Below, piece after piece: positions 53,389 to 64,000 of a stretch of DNA of 64,000 nt. Source of the DNA: Bactericera cockerelli (Eukaryota > Arthropoda > Insecta > Hemiptera > Triozidae). Under the pieces are notes generated by a model. The model was not told the DNA's origin, did no database searches, and saw nothing but the letters and a program-made list of their open reading frames with translations. The translations under genes and the position numbers were made by a program. The first letter of the stretch is position 1. Each line of letters opens with the position of its first letter. The DNA lies in the NCBI GenBank assembly GCA_024516035.1, contig CM044961.1, forward strand, positions 7,003,515 to 7,067,514, written 5' to 3'.

Positions 53389-53530
53389 TTTTACTTCCGA
53401 GAAATTTCTAAAGTTAGAAATCGGAAGTAGGTATTGTATTTGATTTTGTAAAAAATAACAATATTTTTTGCTCCGATTTCAATTTCTTTCATATTTCTAG
53501 ACGGTTCAACTTTGGTTCAACACAAAAAGG
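53389..53530 (+). repeat. hairpin-headed dispersed repeat, short copy
   Basis: ACTTCCGAGAAATTTC / GAAATCGGAAGTAGG, TATTGTATTTGATTTTG, ATTTCTAGACGGTTCAA. Confidence 0.65.
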
Positions 53531-53778
53531 CTATAACACATGTACCATTAATCGAGGGAGAAATCTTAAGAAAACCGGGGTTAAGTGGCAGAGAATGCCT
53601 AAGGCATTAACTTCGCCCCGGATTACAAAACAATTGTAATTAAAAATTAATATTGATTTTTATTATTATTTTTTTTGTACATACTTCTAAGTTTTTTTTT
53701 ACATTTATTATTATTAATTCTTTTTTGATGATTGTTGTGTAAAAATAAATAAAGTGTAAAAAAAAAAAAATCTTTTCT

Positions 53779-54594
53779 ACTAGGTTTTGATTTTTATCAA
53801 TACCAGGGGCGGCCCCAAGGGGCGTCAACATTGGAATCTTGAATGGAAACACCCTGTTTGTAATGCATTTCTGAAAAGTAGTTGACATTAAAACTATTTT
53901 AAGACCAATTTGACCAATCCCGGTTTCAGTGATTTTTATAAGAAGTTAATTGTATTTTTTTTTTATAAAAAAAGAAAAGATAAATATATATTTTTCCAGT
54001 TGAAATAATTAATTTTATTGCCCTTTTCGATACCATTATCATTACCAGGAAAGGTGTCAAGAGGTCAACTTTTTTTTAAAATAATGTAAAAAACATCCTT
54101 TTTAATTCATGTTCTTCAATTTAAAATAAAAACAGGGCCGGATTTACTTCAAATTATTGTAAAAAATTCTAAAATCCGCGTGCCGCCCTAGTCTCCAAAC
54201 CTGTTTTCAAGGGTATCTTAAATTTAAATTAAACAACACTCAGTGTATTTATTAAGCAGAGATTACACTAAAAAATAATAGTTTTTACACAAATTAAAAA
54301 AAAGATGACCCCTTGACACCTCCCCTGGTAAAGCTAATTGTATTAAATAGGCACGAAAATGTAATTCTTTCAAATGGAAAGAATGTGTTTAACGGTTTTT
54401 ACAAAAATTGTAAATTCTTATAAAAAAAAAAAAAGACTGAAACGAAATGTACGATATCTCCGGCCCTGCTTAAAGTGTCAAACTTGGCATAAAGTGTTTT
54501 AAACTTGTCTTAAACAGGATGGTTCCATTTAAAATTCCAAAGTTGACCCCCCAGGGGCCGCCCCCAGTAATGATAAAAATCAAAACCTAGTAGA
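53779..54594. mobile_element. TIR element, about 80-bp ends
   Basis: CTACTAGGTTTTGATTTTTA / TCAATACCAGGGGCGGCCCC on the left mirrors GGGGCCGCCCCCAGTAATGA ... CCTAGTAG on the right. An inner pair (GGTGTCAAGAGGTCAAC, GACCCCTTGACACCTCCCCT) is also inverted. 63935-64000 resembles that inner right arm. Confidence 0.75.
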
Positions 54595-54872
54595 ACAGGT
54601 TTTGATAAAATCGTACACTTGCATTATAGCTTTTCTGAAAATTTCAATCCGTTCTCTAGATATTTCGAGTAGCTCCTTTTTTTGGCGGACCCTGTATATT
54701 TTTTGTTTGTTTGAGGGCAGGTTAAAAATCTTTTGAAGACACCCAGGTCATCATGACTTGGGGTTAGGTGTTTCCACCCATTAATAACCCACCTGGAAGC
54801 CGAAAATATCATTAGGTACTTCAAGGAGATTTAACTTCTTTCCTCTTGACCTCCCTAAAACACCAAGTAAAA

Positions 54873-55085
54873 GAATGAACGCCAGCGTCGATGGCGCGTT
54901 GAGTGATACGGTTCTCGTACGTCCATCGAGGTGAAGACTTCGTGATGCTGACATTTCGGCTTAATTCAGGTTGGGTGAGGTTGATGTGAGTAGCTGGTGT
55001 ATGAGTTTCTGCGAATAGAGGGTAACACCCCCGTCGTGATGTGACGATGCAGTTGAAAGTGACGTTTAACCCAAATTAAAAAAAG
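54873..55085 (+). mobile_element. 5S rRNA-derived SINE with internal deletion
   Basis: GCCAGCGTCGATGGCGCGTT, ATACGGTTCTCGTAC, then a shortened A-box region, the core GGTTGGGTGAGGTTGATGTG / GCGAATAGAGGGTAAC, and the tail GTGACGTTTAACCCAAATTA. Confidence 0.75.
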
Positions 55086-55122
55086 AATTAACTGAGAATT
55101 AGGGCTTTACTAGTGGGACACC

Positions 55123-55465
55123 ACACCAGCCGCTGTGGCGTGACGGTTGAGACCACTATCCGTAGTCCAGAGATCCTAAGTTCGATTCCCGGTTGGAGTA
55201 GACTTTTCGTACAGAAAATTCTGTTCCCTCCAAACACGTGAGGCTGCCATTTACGACCCTACCCCGGCTGGGTGAGTTTAATGTTTGTAGCTGGTACGAT
55301 TCCCAGCAAATGGAGGGTGAAAATCCCGTCCTGACTATCTATCTCAATCAGGACGTTAAAACAAATAGAATTAACGGGTCACAATAAATCCAATTAGTTT
55401 GCAGTGTTAATTGTAAGGGTTTCACTGAAAACCCTACTAGCTGGCCAGATCTGATAATGAAAAAA
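55123..55465 (+). mobile_element. tRNA-derived SINE, family 5, full length
   Basis: Head CGCTGTGGCGTGACGGTTGA (A box), AAGTTCGATTCCCGGTTGGA (B box). The core CCCGGCTGGGTGAGTTTAAT and CCAGCAAATGGAGGGTGAAA is shared with the 5S SINEs. The tail is GTCCTGACTATCTATCTCAA / TCAGGACGTTAAAAC. Confidence 0.8.
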
Positions 55466-55528
55466 TTCGACCCCGCGACCTCTGAATTCATAGAGTGCCG
55501 CTTTTACCACTGATTTACCGGGACATTA
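55466..55528 (-). mobile_element. SINE family 4 head fragment
   Basis: Reverse complement: GTCCCGGTAAATCAGTGGTA, then AGAGGTCGCGGGGTCG. Confidence 0.5.
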
Positions 55529-56874
55529 TACAGTATGTCTCAGAAGTCCTAGCGGAGGCCCTGTAACTTTTGAACGGATGGGAATTTTGAAATTCTGTTT
55601 TTTTCCAGACATAGGAAAAGGCCCATGGCAAATCTGATGGTGATGTTAAAATTTAGGTTTGACACCCGGAAGTGACATTTCTTGATAAAAAATGGCCATT
55701 TCTCTCGAAATTTAAATGAGAAGGTATACTTTGGGTTTCATATTATCAATCTAGCAGCCATAACAGGTAATTATACAAAGTTTCATTTTTCTGCCACAAT
55801 CAGGGGCGGAGCTATGTAGGCTGAAAGTTGAAAAATCAGGTACCTCATTGATTGACCATTTAGGACCTATTGCACTAATAATTGGTTTTAAAAGGATAGA
55901 AGAAGTGTATTTGAAGTAACAAAACAATGAAAACACCAATATCTGTATCACCATTCAATCAGTGGCGGAGTAAAAAAATAACCAGATTGTGATTTTTTTC
56001 CAACTTGAAGCTTCGGTCTCCAAGTTGGTAGTCGACAACACTAGGTACATTGCACTTGCCTTTCATCAGCGATGGAAATTAATTTTTTTTTGTTTTTTTT
56101 TTTTATTTTTTTAAAATTGTTTTTAAATTTTATTTTTCTGGCCATCATTTTCTTGTGTTTTTATGATAATAATAATGAAGCTATTATTCACGTTTAGCAT
56201 AGTTTTTCTTCTCACCATGACAATTCTTAAGATTCGAACCGGATTCATACGGAAACATGCATTATTAATAAAATTATTGAAATAGTACATATTGATATTT
56301 TTTCATTAAGTCAACGAACTCAGGAGCTTGTAAAATGAAAAGTAATACTTTCCTACTTCATTACCTACATGGTAAATATTTTAGTTGTGATATTTGTGCA
56401 GTAGGTAAACTTGAAATCATAATCTTCAACATAATGATTTTTTACTCCGACACTGATTGAAGGGTGATACATATTGGCGTTTTCATTGTTTTGGTGATTA
56501 AAAGAACGATTTTAAAAAACATTTTGTGAGCAATAGATCCCACATTGCCAATCAATGTGGTATCTGATTTTTCAACTTTCAGCCTCCATACCTCCGCCCC
56601 TGATTGTGGCAGAAAAATAAAACTTTGTATAATTACCTGTTATGGCCACTAGATTAATAATATGAAACCCAAAGTATACCTTCTCATTTAAATTTCGAGA
56701 GAAATGGCCATTTTTTATCAAAAAATGTTACTTCCGGGTGTCGAACCTGAATTTTAACACCACCATCAGATTTGCCATGGGCCTTTTCCTATGTCTAGAA
56801 AAAAACAGAATTTCAAAATTCCCAGCCGTTCAAAAGTTACAGGGCCTCCGCTAGGACTTCTGAGACATACTGTA
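55529..56874. mobile_element. 1.35 kb TA-flanked foldback element
   Basis: Ends TACAGTATGTCTCAGAAGTC and its inverse, flanked by TA. The arms match over at least 310 bp (for example AAAAGGCCCATGGCAAATCT) and more loosely inward (AATCAGTGGCGGAGT / ACTCCGACACTGATT), leaving a loop near 56000-56430. Confidence 0.9.
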
Positions 56875-56905
56875 TACTCATATTTGATTCATGTACAATT
56901 GTACA

Positions 56906-57151
56906 TCTTAATATATAAATGTCAAAGTCACTGACTGACTGACTGACCACTCACTGACTGATCATCGCTCTACAGCCCAAACCGTAAGTCCTAGCGAGCT
57001 GAAATTTGGTAGGTAGCTTTGTGTTATAGTCTAGATGTGCAATAAGACGGGATTTTTTGAAACTCCCACTACAACACCTGCCATTGGCGAAAAAGGATTT
57101 TTTGCTTTCACGGCCATGCCTCGGCCCGCAAAGCGGGCGACAGCCCGCTAG
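56906..57151 (+). mobile_element. non-autonomous Helitron, 246 bp, complete ends
   Basis: TCTTAATATATAAATGTCAA after A56905. The 3' end GCCCGC-AAA-GCGGGC hairpin, GACAGCCCG, CTAG at 57148-57151, T57152. (GACT)n near the start. Confidence 0.9.
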
Positions 57152-57234
57152 TGAATTATATACACATGAACCAAATCAGTGACAGTCTGACAGAATACTT
57201 ATTAGGTACTTTCGTTATCTTATAGAAAGGATTT

Positions 57235-57285
57235 TTTTAATTTGGGTTTAACGTCGCTTTCAACTGCATGGTCATATCACGATGG
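57235..57285 (-). mobile_element. 5S-derived SINE tail fragment
   Basis: TTTGGGTTTAACGTCGCTTT / CAACTGCATGGTCATATCAC. Confidence 0.65.
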
Positions 57286-57439
57286 AATATAAAACAAATG
57301 TAATCACCAGAATAATAATAAATTATCTTATCAACAACAAATGATAACATGTTTAAGGAGGTTGGCAGTGTGTGATGTTATAGTAAATTTTTACGATAGT
57401 ACTCAGGAAAACTACGAAAACAATAATAATTATTAATCC

Positions 57440-57535
57440 CACGAGTTAGTATAGATCAGAGGTCAAGGCGCTGGTCTGGTATTCCAGAGGTTGCGGGTTC
57501 GAAATACAGCTGTGACATGACAGTAAGTTAGGAGC
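57440..57535 (+). mobile_element. SINE family 4 head fragment
   Basis: AGGTCAAGGCGCTGGTCTGG, GGTTGCGGGTTCGAAATACA, TGTGACATGACAG. Confidence 0.55.
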
Positions 57536-57727
57536 GAAGTTCGACAAGGGCCGAAGAAATTTTTCGAGTTAACGGTATTTTCGACTTACCAGGATTTCAA
57601 GTTACCGAAATTCTACTGTATACCTAAAACAATCATTCCGTGTCCGTGAGACAGCGACAGATACCTAAATCACGGTGGTGAGAGGATTATATGGACGCCC
57701 AGATCTTATGTCTAGGCTCCTTTCATG

Positions 57728-57975
57728 TCCATTGATTCTATTTGGTTTTAACGTCCTGACTTGAGATAGTCAGGACGGGGGTTTTACCTTCCATTCGCTG
57801 GGAATCGTACCAGCTACCCACCTTAACCTCACCCAGCCTGGGTAGCTCCGAAGTTGCCAGGCTCACGTGTTCAGAGGGAACAGAACTTTCTTTGCAGAAA
57901 GTCTGCTCCAACCGCGAATTTAACTCAGGATCTTTGGACTACGGGCAGTAGTCACAACCGTTAACAGTACATAAA
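57728..57975 (-). mobile_element. tRNA-derived SINE, family 5
   Basis: Reverse complement follows 55123-55400: AACGGTTGTGACTACTGCCC, GTTAAATTCGCGGTTGGAGC, CCCAGGCTGGGTGAGGTTAA, CCAGCGAATGGAAGGTAAAA, GTCAGGACGTTAAAACCAAA. Confidence 0.8.
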
Positions 57976-58151
57976 ATGTTCAAAGTGCTGACAAAAAGGA
58001 CTCTGCTGCAAAGCCGCGCTGTCAGTATTAATGAAGTGTTTGTAATTTGTAGTAGGTATAAAATAAAAAAACTATAGTTTCTCTTTTTTTTTGACAAATA
58101 GTCTTTGTCTTTGACAATGGCAAATGACCCGTCAGAAAAAAATATCAGTGT

Positions 58152-58300
58152 TACCGACCTCAGTAGCTTGATGGATGAGGCGGCAGATTTGTAACCTGAA
58201 GGTCGCGGTGGTTCAAGTCCCGGGTTCAGCGAAGACTTAGTAAAGCGAGTTTGAGTAGTTGTGATATCACGAAAGTGATTAACACAAATATTATAGCTTT
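58152..58300 (+). mobile_element. tRNA-derived SINE, family 2, best copy
   Basis: TACCGACCTCAGTAGCTTGA, GGTGGTTCAAGTCCCGGGTT, AGTTGTGATATCACGAAAGT, ATTAACACAAATATTATA. Confidence 0.85.
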
Positions 58301-58625
58301 AATATCAGTGTTGTCAGCCAGACTGCCCGATAATCGCAGCACGTGGTATGGTCTTGAAATGAAGATCAAGGCTACCAGAAGCAGAGGTATAGATAAGAAT
58401 AATACATGCTTACAAACATACCTGAGTCATTATAGGTGTCAGGCTTGATGGTTAACCAACATGATACTGTGCAATTAAGTAGAAAAGAATGCCCAAGGCT
58501 AACCTCGCCCTGAATTTATTAGCAATGTGTTAGTATAATATTATCATTTCTATAATATATTTTTTTTTACCATATTTTTTTATGTTTGTCATTTTAGGTA
58601 ATACACAATTTTCTGTCTATTTATA
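58301..58625. other. no feature seen
   Basis: Unassigned. Confidence 0.45.
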
Positions 58626-59537
58626 TCTATAAAAGAAAGCTGTCTCTATGCATGTATGTGTTTTACTATGTATGTATATTGTATATGTATGTGTGTATGG
58701 ATGTTCTTTACACAAATCCACACCGTTTGCCCGAGAAACCAGAAATTTTGCACATAGGTCCGTTTGGATCAGGGAATTCTTCTAGGCTAGGTTATACTTC
58801 CTTAAGGTTCAGCTACAATGAGTAAGGATAAAAAATGGATGGTTGACACAAAAAAATTAACTTTTTTTGACGTAAATGACATTTTTTCTCGAAATTTGTC
58901 GAGACGACCTATCAACTCAACGCGAGAAAGTTTTTGTTAGGTAAGCGTTAAAGCTTTCATTTGACATATCGATCACGATTTTCTGATGAGCCGTTCTTGA
59001 GCTACGCCAGGTAAGGACAGAAAATGGAAGGGCGAAAAAAAAAGATTCACGTTCTTTTAAAACCTAAATGACATTTGTGTGTGTGTGTGTGTGTGTGTGG
59101 GGTGTGGATGTGTGTGTGGGGGGGGTGTGTCGTTTATGGGTGTGTTTGTGTGGGGTGTGTGTATATGGTGTGATGTGTGTGCGACATTTTTCGACCTAAA
59201 TGACATTTTTTCTCGAAATTTGTCGCGATGACCCATCAACGCAGAGAGAGAAAGTTTTAGGTGAGGGTTTGAGCTTTCATTTGACACATCGGTCGCGAAT
59301 TTCTGATGAGCCGTTCTTGAGCTACGCCGGAAAGGTTAAAAATGGATGGGTGACATAAAAAATATTCATGTTTTTGGACTTAAATGACATTTTTATTGTT
59401 TGTGTGTGTGTGCGTGTTGTGTATGTGTGGGTGTGTCTTTTGTGCGTTCCGTGTGTATGGTGTGTGTGGGTGGGTGGGTGGTTGTGGGTGTGTGTGTTTG
59501 ACGGGCTGGCGAAACGGCGGGGGATGTAACCCGCTAG
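58626..59537 (+). mobile_element. non-autonomous Helitron with internal duplications
   Basis: TCTATAAAAGAAAGCTGTCT after A58625; ends with an ATGTAACCCG, CTAG (59534-59537), T. A block with CTGATGAGCCGTTCTTGAGC / TACGCC occurs at about 58990 and 59300, and AAATGACATTTTT(T) recurs with GT-rich tracts at 59072, 59150 and 59400. Confidence 0.75.
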
Positions 59538-59844
59538 TCAATTTATGAATATGTAACTATAAAGTGTATTTAATATCAATAATAATATAAAGTTTTGTTT
59601 TAAGTGTTAGATAGAGAATACCCAATGCATTAAAGCGGCCCGGATTTAGGTACTTATAACAAAAATTTATTTCTGTGTTTATTTTTTTCTAGCAACTTTT
59701 TCTCTATATTCTGTGTATTATTTATTTTTTTCGTTAATAATTTCTAGAAGATTGCCAAGTCAAAAGTAAGTAGTGGGTGAGCATACTTAGCGTAGCCCAT
59801 TCAAACCCGAGACATTTACCAGTGAAAATAAAATATATAAACCT

Positions 59845-60065
59845 TTATAATAATAACAACACTCTTTAGTGGTAGATAACCACCAGGCGAGGTTAATGCT
59901 CAAAGCACTTTCTACCACCTAACCCTCAGAGTCTTAGTAGCATTATGTGGTCATAAACTCAAATTAACAAGGTAAAATCCATGCACTGGGTGAGATTCGA
60001 AGTAACGGATTACTACGCTACCTGGATTACCAGACTAGCGCGTTAACTACTTGACTGCCAGTGCG
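59845..60065 (-). mobile_element. tRNA-derived SINE, family 3
   Basis: Reverse complement: CACTGGCAGTCAAGTAGTTA, CTAGTCTGGTAATCCAGGTA, then GGTTAGGTGGTAGAAAGTGC and AAGAGTGTTGTTATTATTAT. Confidence 0.8.
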
Positions 60066-60232
60066 CCAAGGACATCCAAGAAAGTTGTACCGACTGATTA
60101 AAAGAATACTCAATTAAATACCTCAATTAGAACAAAACAAGTAGAAAGTAACTAAATATTTTTTTGAGCTAGCCAATCCAGTTCTGGCTCGATCTTGAAG
60201 TCAGATTTGAGATTGGTCAGATGGCAGCCAGC

Positions 60233-60333
60233 ATGTGGCTCTCTCCTAGGACTTACGGTTTGGGCTGTAGAGCGATGATCAGTCAGTGGTCAGTCAGTGA
60301 TCAGTCAGTGACTTTGACATTTATATATTAAGA
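60233..60333 (-). mobile_element. Helitron 5' end fragment
   Basis: The minus strand starts TCTTAATATATAAATGTCAA and GTCACTGACTGATCACTGAC, as in 56906, and is cut after GTAAGTCCTAGG. Confidence 0.8.
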
Positions 60334-60384
60334 TGATTATATATTAACATGAAAAGACATTTATATATTAAGATGACATTTATA

Positions 60385-60715
60385 TATTAACACCACATCT
60401 TGCCGGTAAAGAAATGAGGGGGATGAGAAAGAAAGTGCGAGGTGTTGAATGTGAAGATGGGGCGGGAATGTTTGAGAGTTTTAAAAAAAAAAAAAAAAAC
60501 ATAAATATATTTATGCCATATACGCATAAATATTGGACGTAAATGATACGTTTGTATAATAGGACGCATAAATATTGTCCGTTCGCTTGGTTGGTCAATG
60601 AAATGGTGAAAAGATGTGCTCTGATCCCATCCCAAATACATGACTTTCTACCTGGTCCTCCATACAACAGTAAAAAAAAAAAAAAAGATGATTAGATTGA
60701 TTAGTTCTCCACTAA
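60385..60715. other. no feature seen
   Basis: A-rich tracts and short open frames only. Confidence 0.45.
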
Positions 60716-60719
60716 CACT

Positions 60720-60902
60720 CAATTATAATAATAATTGAAATCGATCTATGTTACAAATTTTGGAAACATAGCTTCATTTTTTTTTTTATATAGAGTTTCT
60801 AAACATCTTTCTAGATCCATTATTTTCAAGTAAAACTTTCCAGAATTCCAAAATTTGTAACATAGATCGCTTTTTGAGACACGCAATTATTATTATAGTT
60901 TT
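60720..60902. mobile_element. small foldback MITE
   Basis: GATCTATGTTACAAATTTTG / GAA near 60743 and its exact inverse near 60846-60868. The outer AATTATAATAATAATT is mirrored by AATTATTATTATAGTT. Confidence 0.75.
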
Positions 60903-60904
60903 AA

Positions 60905-61325
60905 TTTATGATAGTAACACAACCCTGCCTAGTGCTAGAAACATTGCTTCTTTTCGCCTAGGCAGGAGTAAACACCGTATTGCTGATACAAAATATCATG
61001 TTGTAAACAGTTTGGCTACAGGTGGGGGGAGTGATGGTCTCCAGCCATTTTAAGTGGAAAAGTTGGTTCGTTCTGAACCACATATTTCTATTTGCGATCA
61101 ACCATCGTGAGAACTTGGGCTAGTTCTTTTTAAACCATTTAACTCTTGGAAAACTGCAAGCTAGCCTGGATTGTTAGGGTTGGCTAGTCTGTTCTCTGTT
61201 CATTGTCTTTTTGAGAGACACTGGTCTTCTCACTGTTTAACGTCCCCCAGCTAGAACACCATAGTTATTGTGGGTTACGTTGATGTGGTGAATAAAGAAA
61301 ATATGGCATATAATGAATATCGCCT
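60905..61325. other. no feature seen
   Basis: Unassigned. Confidence 0.45.
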
Positions 61326-61329
61326 TATT

Positions 61330-61475
61330 TATATTGCCCGATCAAGATTGAGTCCCATTATTCTAGCACAAGACGTATTATTATGTGGTCAAAATCCGAA
61401 TGGGAGGATATTTTTCATGTCCCGCCTGTGGGGTTCGAATTCACAACCTCTTGATTATCAGACCGACACTCTAAG
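61330..61475 (-). mobile_element. SINE family 4
   Basis: Reverse complement: GTCTGATAATCAAGAGGTTG, TGAATTCGAACCCCACAGGC, GGGACATGAAAAATATCC, TGACCACATAATAATACGTC. Confidence 0.65.
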
Positions 61476-61849
61476 ATTTGAACATTGAATATTCTGAAAA
61501 TTATATTTTCTTATTGTAAAAAAAAGGTTAAAAAAAAGGTTAAAAATAAATTAATAAAAAATATTAGAATTTGCGCTAGTAATGAACGAGACAGTCTGAA
61601 ATGATGCTTACACTTTGAAAGTATTTTTTTATAAACAACTTAAAACAAGCTTGTAGGAAGCAAAAAATAATTTGTTATCATAACTAAACCTGAATTTGCA
61701 ATGATTGCAATTTTGTTTTAAAAATAATAATAATACAGTTTAAGTTAGAACAAGGCCACTTCACTATTTCCTGTAATAAAAATAGTAAGCATACATAGTA
61801 TACAACATGTAACTACATAAATTATTACCTATTATGTAAGTTATCAAGT

Positions 61850-61936
61850 TTGTGTTACTACTCAAACTCGGGTCTTGAACCACCGACCTCCAGGTTACAA
61901 GTCCGCCACCTTATCGATCAAGCTACTGAGGTCGGT
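61850..61936 (-). mobile_element. tRNA-derived SINE, family 2, 5' part
   Basis: Reverse complement: ACCGACCTCAGTAGCTTGAT, GGTGGTTCAAGACCCGAG. Confidence 0.75.
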
Positions 61937-62029
61937 TACTTAATTATCATGTAATAGATACGTTGAGGCATTTTTACAATGTTATACATCCTGAATCTGT
62001 ATACATCGGTTGACTTTGTAAGTTGGTTC

Positions 62030-62280
62030 AATGATTCAGTTCGCAGAGTGAGTGGGAGATCTGTGACTCGAAAGAGTCGGATCATAGATCGAATCAATTT
62101 TGAGGAAGTTTGTCGAACAAGATTCAGTTCGCAGAGTGATGGGAGATCTGTGACTCGGATCAAAGATCGAATCAATTTTGAGGAAGTTTGTCGAACAAGA
62201 TTCAGTTCGCAGAGTGATGGGAGATCTGTGACTCGGATCAAAGTTCGATTTAAGTTCGCGGAAGTTTATCGAACAAAGAA
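62030..62280. repeat. 78-88 bp tandem repeat x 3
   Basis: TCAGTTCGCAGAGTGATGGG / AGATCTGTGACTCGGATCAA units start near 62036, 62124 and 62202. Confidence 0.9.
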
Positions 62281-62284
62281 CACG

Positions 62285-62885
62285 TGCGCGAGTTTTAGAA
62301 TGAACATGATGTATACTAAGTGATTGTATTGTACCAACACACAGCTCACAGAAGTTCTCGTAGTAACTTACTAGTTAGATTAAACAGATTAGTTCTTAGA
62401 CGTTCTAGAAGTACGCGTAAATTGTTATTTATTTTTTAATGCTCCGTTGTTTTCAGGGTGCGATGAAATTTTAATTCATTTTTTTTAATTGTCTTATAAT
62501 TTGTGAAAATTTTGGCTTGGAAGTCATAAATTATTAATAATAAACATAATAAATTTCACTCCGTAAAAACTTGTAAATAAAAAACATGATGGAATTACAA
62601 GATCTCAACCGATACCTTATTATGTAACATTTATGTCTTGTTAGTATCTTGTGCTGTATGTCGGGTAGATAGATGTGTATACGAAGATAAATTAAATTTA
62701 TTGGTTTTTAAATTTATGATTAGCCGGCTGTTTTTTTACAGTAGACCGATGTTGGTCATTTTTTAACAGGCGTGTAATTCTGGCAGTGTTTTCTCAAGTG
62801 AGTCATGTGTTGTATTGGTCTTCATAGCTATTGAGGTAAATATTATTTACGGGTTTAGTACCAACCTTAACTTATTAATCATAAT
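62285..62885. other. no feature seen
   Basis: Unassigned. Confidence 0.45.
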
Positions 62886-62891
62886 TTAAAG

Positions 62892-63512
62892 TGGAACCTG
62901 GATATATGAGAACTCGTGGGACCGGACTTTTCTCTCTTTTCTCTTTTACAGAAACCTCTTGTAAAAAAAGAACCATTTTACCTAAGAGAGTTAAATTTGA
63001 GATAGAAACCTTTCTCTTATATCCAGGTTTCCCTTGTATTCAGTTCTCTTATATGCAGGTTTCCCTTATATTCAGTTCTCTTATATCCAGGTTTCCCTTG
63101 TATTCAGTTCTCTTATATCCAGGTTTCCCTTGTATTCAGTTCTGTTATATCCAGGTTTCCCTTATATTCAGTTCTCTTATATCCAGGTTTCCCTTATATT
63201 CAGTTCTCTTATATCCAGGTTTCCCTTATATTCAGTTCTCTTATATCCAAGTTTCCCTTATATTCAGTTCTCTTATATCCAGGTTTCCCTTGTATTCAGT
63301 TCTCTTATATCCAGGTTTCCCTTATATTCAGTTCTCTTATGTATAGTCAGGTTTCCCTTATATTCAGTTCTCTTATATCCAGGTTTCCCTTATATTCAGT
63401 TCTCTTATATCCAGATTTCCCTTATATTCAGTTCTCTTATATCCAGGTTTCCCTTATATTCAGTTCTCTTATATCCAAGTTTCCCTTATATTCAGTTCTC
63501 TTATATCTGGGC
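62892..63512. repeat. 32-bp tandem array, about 15 units, with one inverted lead unit
   Basis: Units TCTCTTATATCCAGGTTTCC / CTTATATTCAGT from about 63015. The inverse GGAACCTGGATATATGAGAA occurs once at 62892. The 32-bp period rotates reading frames, so long open frames here are artefacts. Confidence 0.9.
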
Positions 63513-64000
63513 GCGACTGTATCATCTATAATTCTATACTATAAATTATTGCGTTATCAGTAACTTGTAATAAATTTTGAAAGGGTTTGTAACAGTAAAG
63601 GCAGTAAGTAATGAGGAGTTATCATAATTGCACATATAATACAAGTATAAGTTATCTATTATAATAATCGTGATGATGTCACAACAGGCAGGCATAAATC
63701 AATGCATTTATTTTACACAAATTATACTCGAAAAAGGATTTTATTTATTTAGAAATTCTTTATTAGTAGAACATAAATACAGACAAATAATGGTAAAAAT
63801 TAAATATAAAATTGACAATATTAATAATATAAACAAGAAGAAAAAAAAATATATATATACATATGTCCTAACTAAAGGGCGGGGTTATTGCCTATGGCAA
63901 TCTCTTCCACCCAACCCTTTTTTCATTACATAAAAAATTTGACCCCTTGATATTTACCCTAGTAAAGCTAATGGTATTAAAAAGGCATGAAAATTGCATT
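63513..64000. other. no gene; end resembles inner arm of 53779 element
   Basis: TTTGACCCCTTGATATTTAC / CCTAGTAAAGCTAATGGTAT at 63938-63980 parallels 54306-54350. The element continues beyond the window. Confidence 0.5.

Noticed and set aside
62891..63563. Overlapping 74-165 codon open frames of FPLYSVLLYPG type
   Set aside because: They are translations of a 32-bp tandem array in all three frames.

Overview
This window is TE-dense, AT-rich intergenic DNA from a multicellular eukaryote, most likely an arthropod and probably an insect. The evidence is jockey/CR1-type LINEs, several tRNA- and 5S-derived SINEs, Helitrons, many TIR/foldback MITEs, GT-AG introns, and no bacterial-style operons. 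TTAGG-like words occur inside repeats. The species cannot be named from the sequence. I see no intact host protein gene. All recognisable coding sequence is either retrotransposon ORFs and their fragments, or one spliced, frameshifted gene carried inside a transposon.

Layout. 1-10 kb: a Helitron 5' end, SINE fragments, two TIR MITEs, hairpin-headed repeats and short tandem arrays. About 10.1-16.4 kb: one nearly complete LINE with two uninterrupted ORFs. ORF1 has a coiled coil and an SGNH esterase-like domain; ORF2 has an endonuclease and a reverse transcriptase. A 1.03 kb TTAA-flanked element carrying a 45-bp minisatellite sits exactly between the ORFs. 16.4-25 kb: SINEs of five families, one with a perfect 15-bp target-site duplication, and tandem repeats. 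25.3-27.0 kb: a 1,657-bp near-palindrome. 27-36 kb: 3' or 5' fragments of four LINEs, another minisatellite-bearing inverted-repeat element, and a foldback element with a TTAA MITE nested in one arm. 36.1-36.8 kb: a complete non-autonomous Helitron.

41.9-48.7 kb is the most interesting part. A short Helitron (outer ends 41930 and 48654) sits in a LINE remnant and has been split by a 6.5 kb TIR element (41972-48439, TA target site). That element has dense GCATA/TATGC palindromic arrays at both ends, a 163-bp tandem array, a SINE pair flanked by a single target-site duplication, and a minus-strand gene with phase-consistent GT-AG introns. The gene resembles an uncharacterised animal protein family. 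The Helitron 5' end at 1-139 provides the matching uninterrupted sequence.

48.7-64 kb: a template-switch-like duplication, two 650-bp direct repeats ending in a hairpin, two long foldback elements, two more Helitrons, SINEs, and a 32-bp tandem array.

The elements relate through nesting: LINE machinery probably mobilised the SINEs, Helitrons carry or received other elements, and the 45-bp minisatellite recurs in unrelated hosts. Boundaries of degenerate repeats are by eye and should be taken as plus or minus 10-20 bp.
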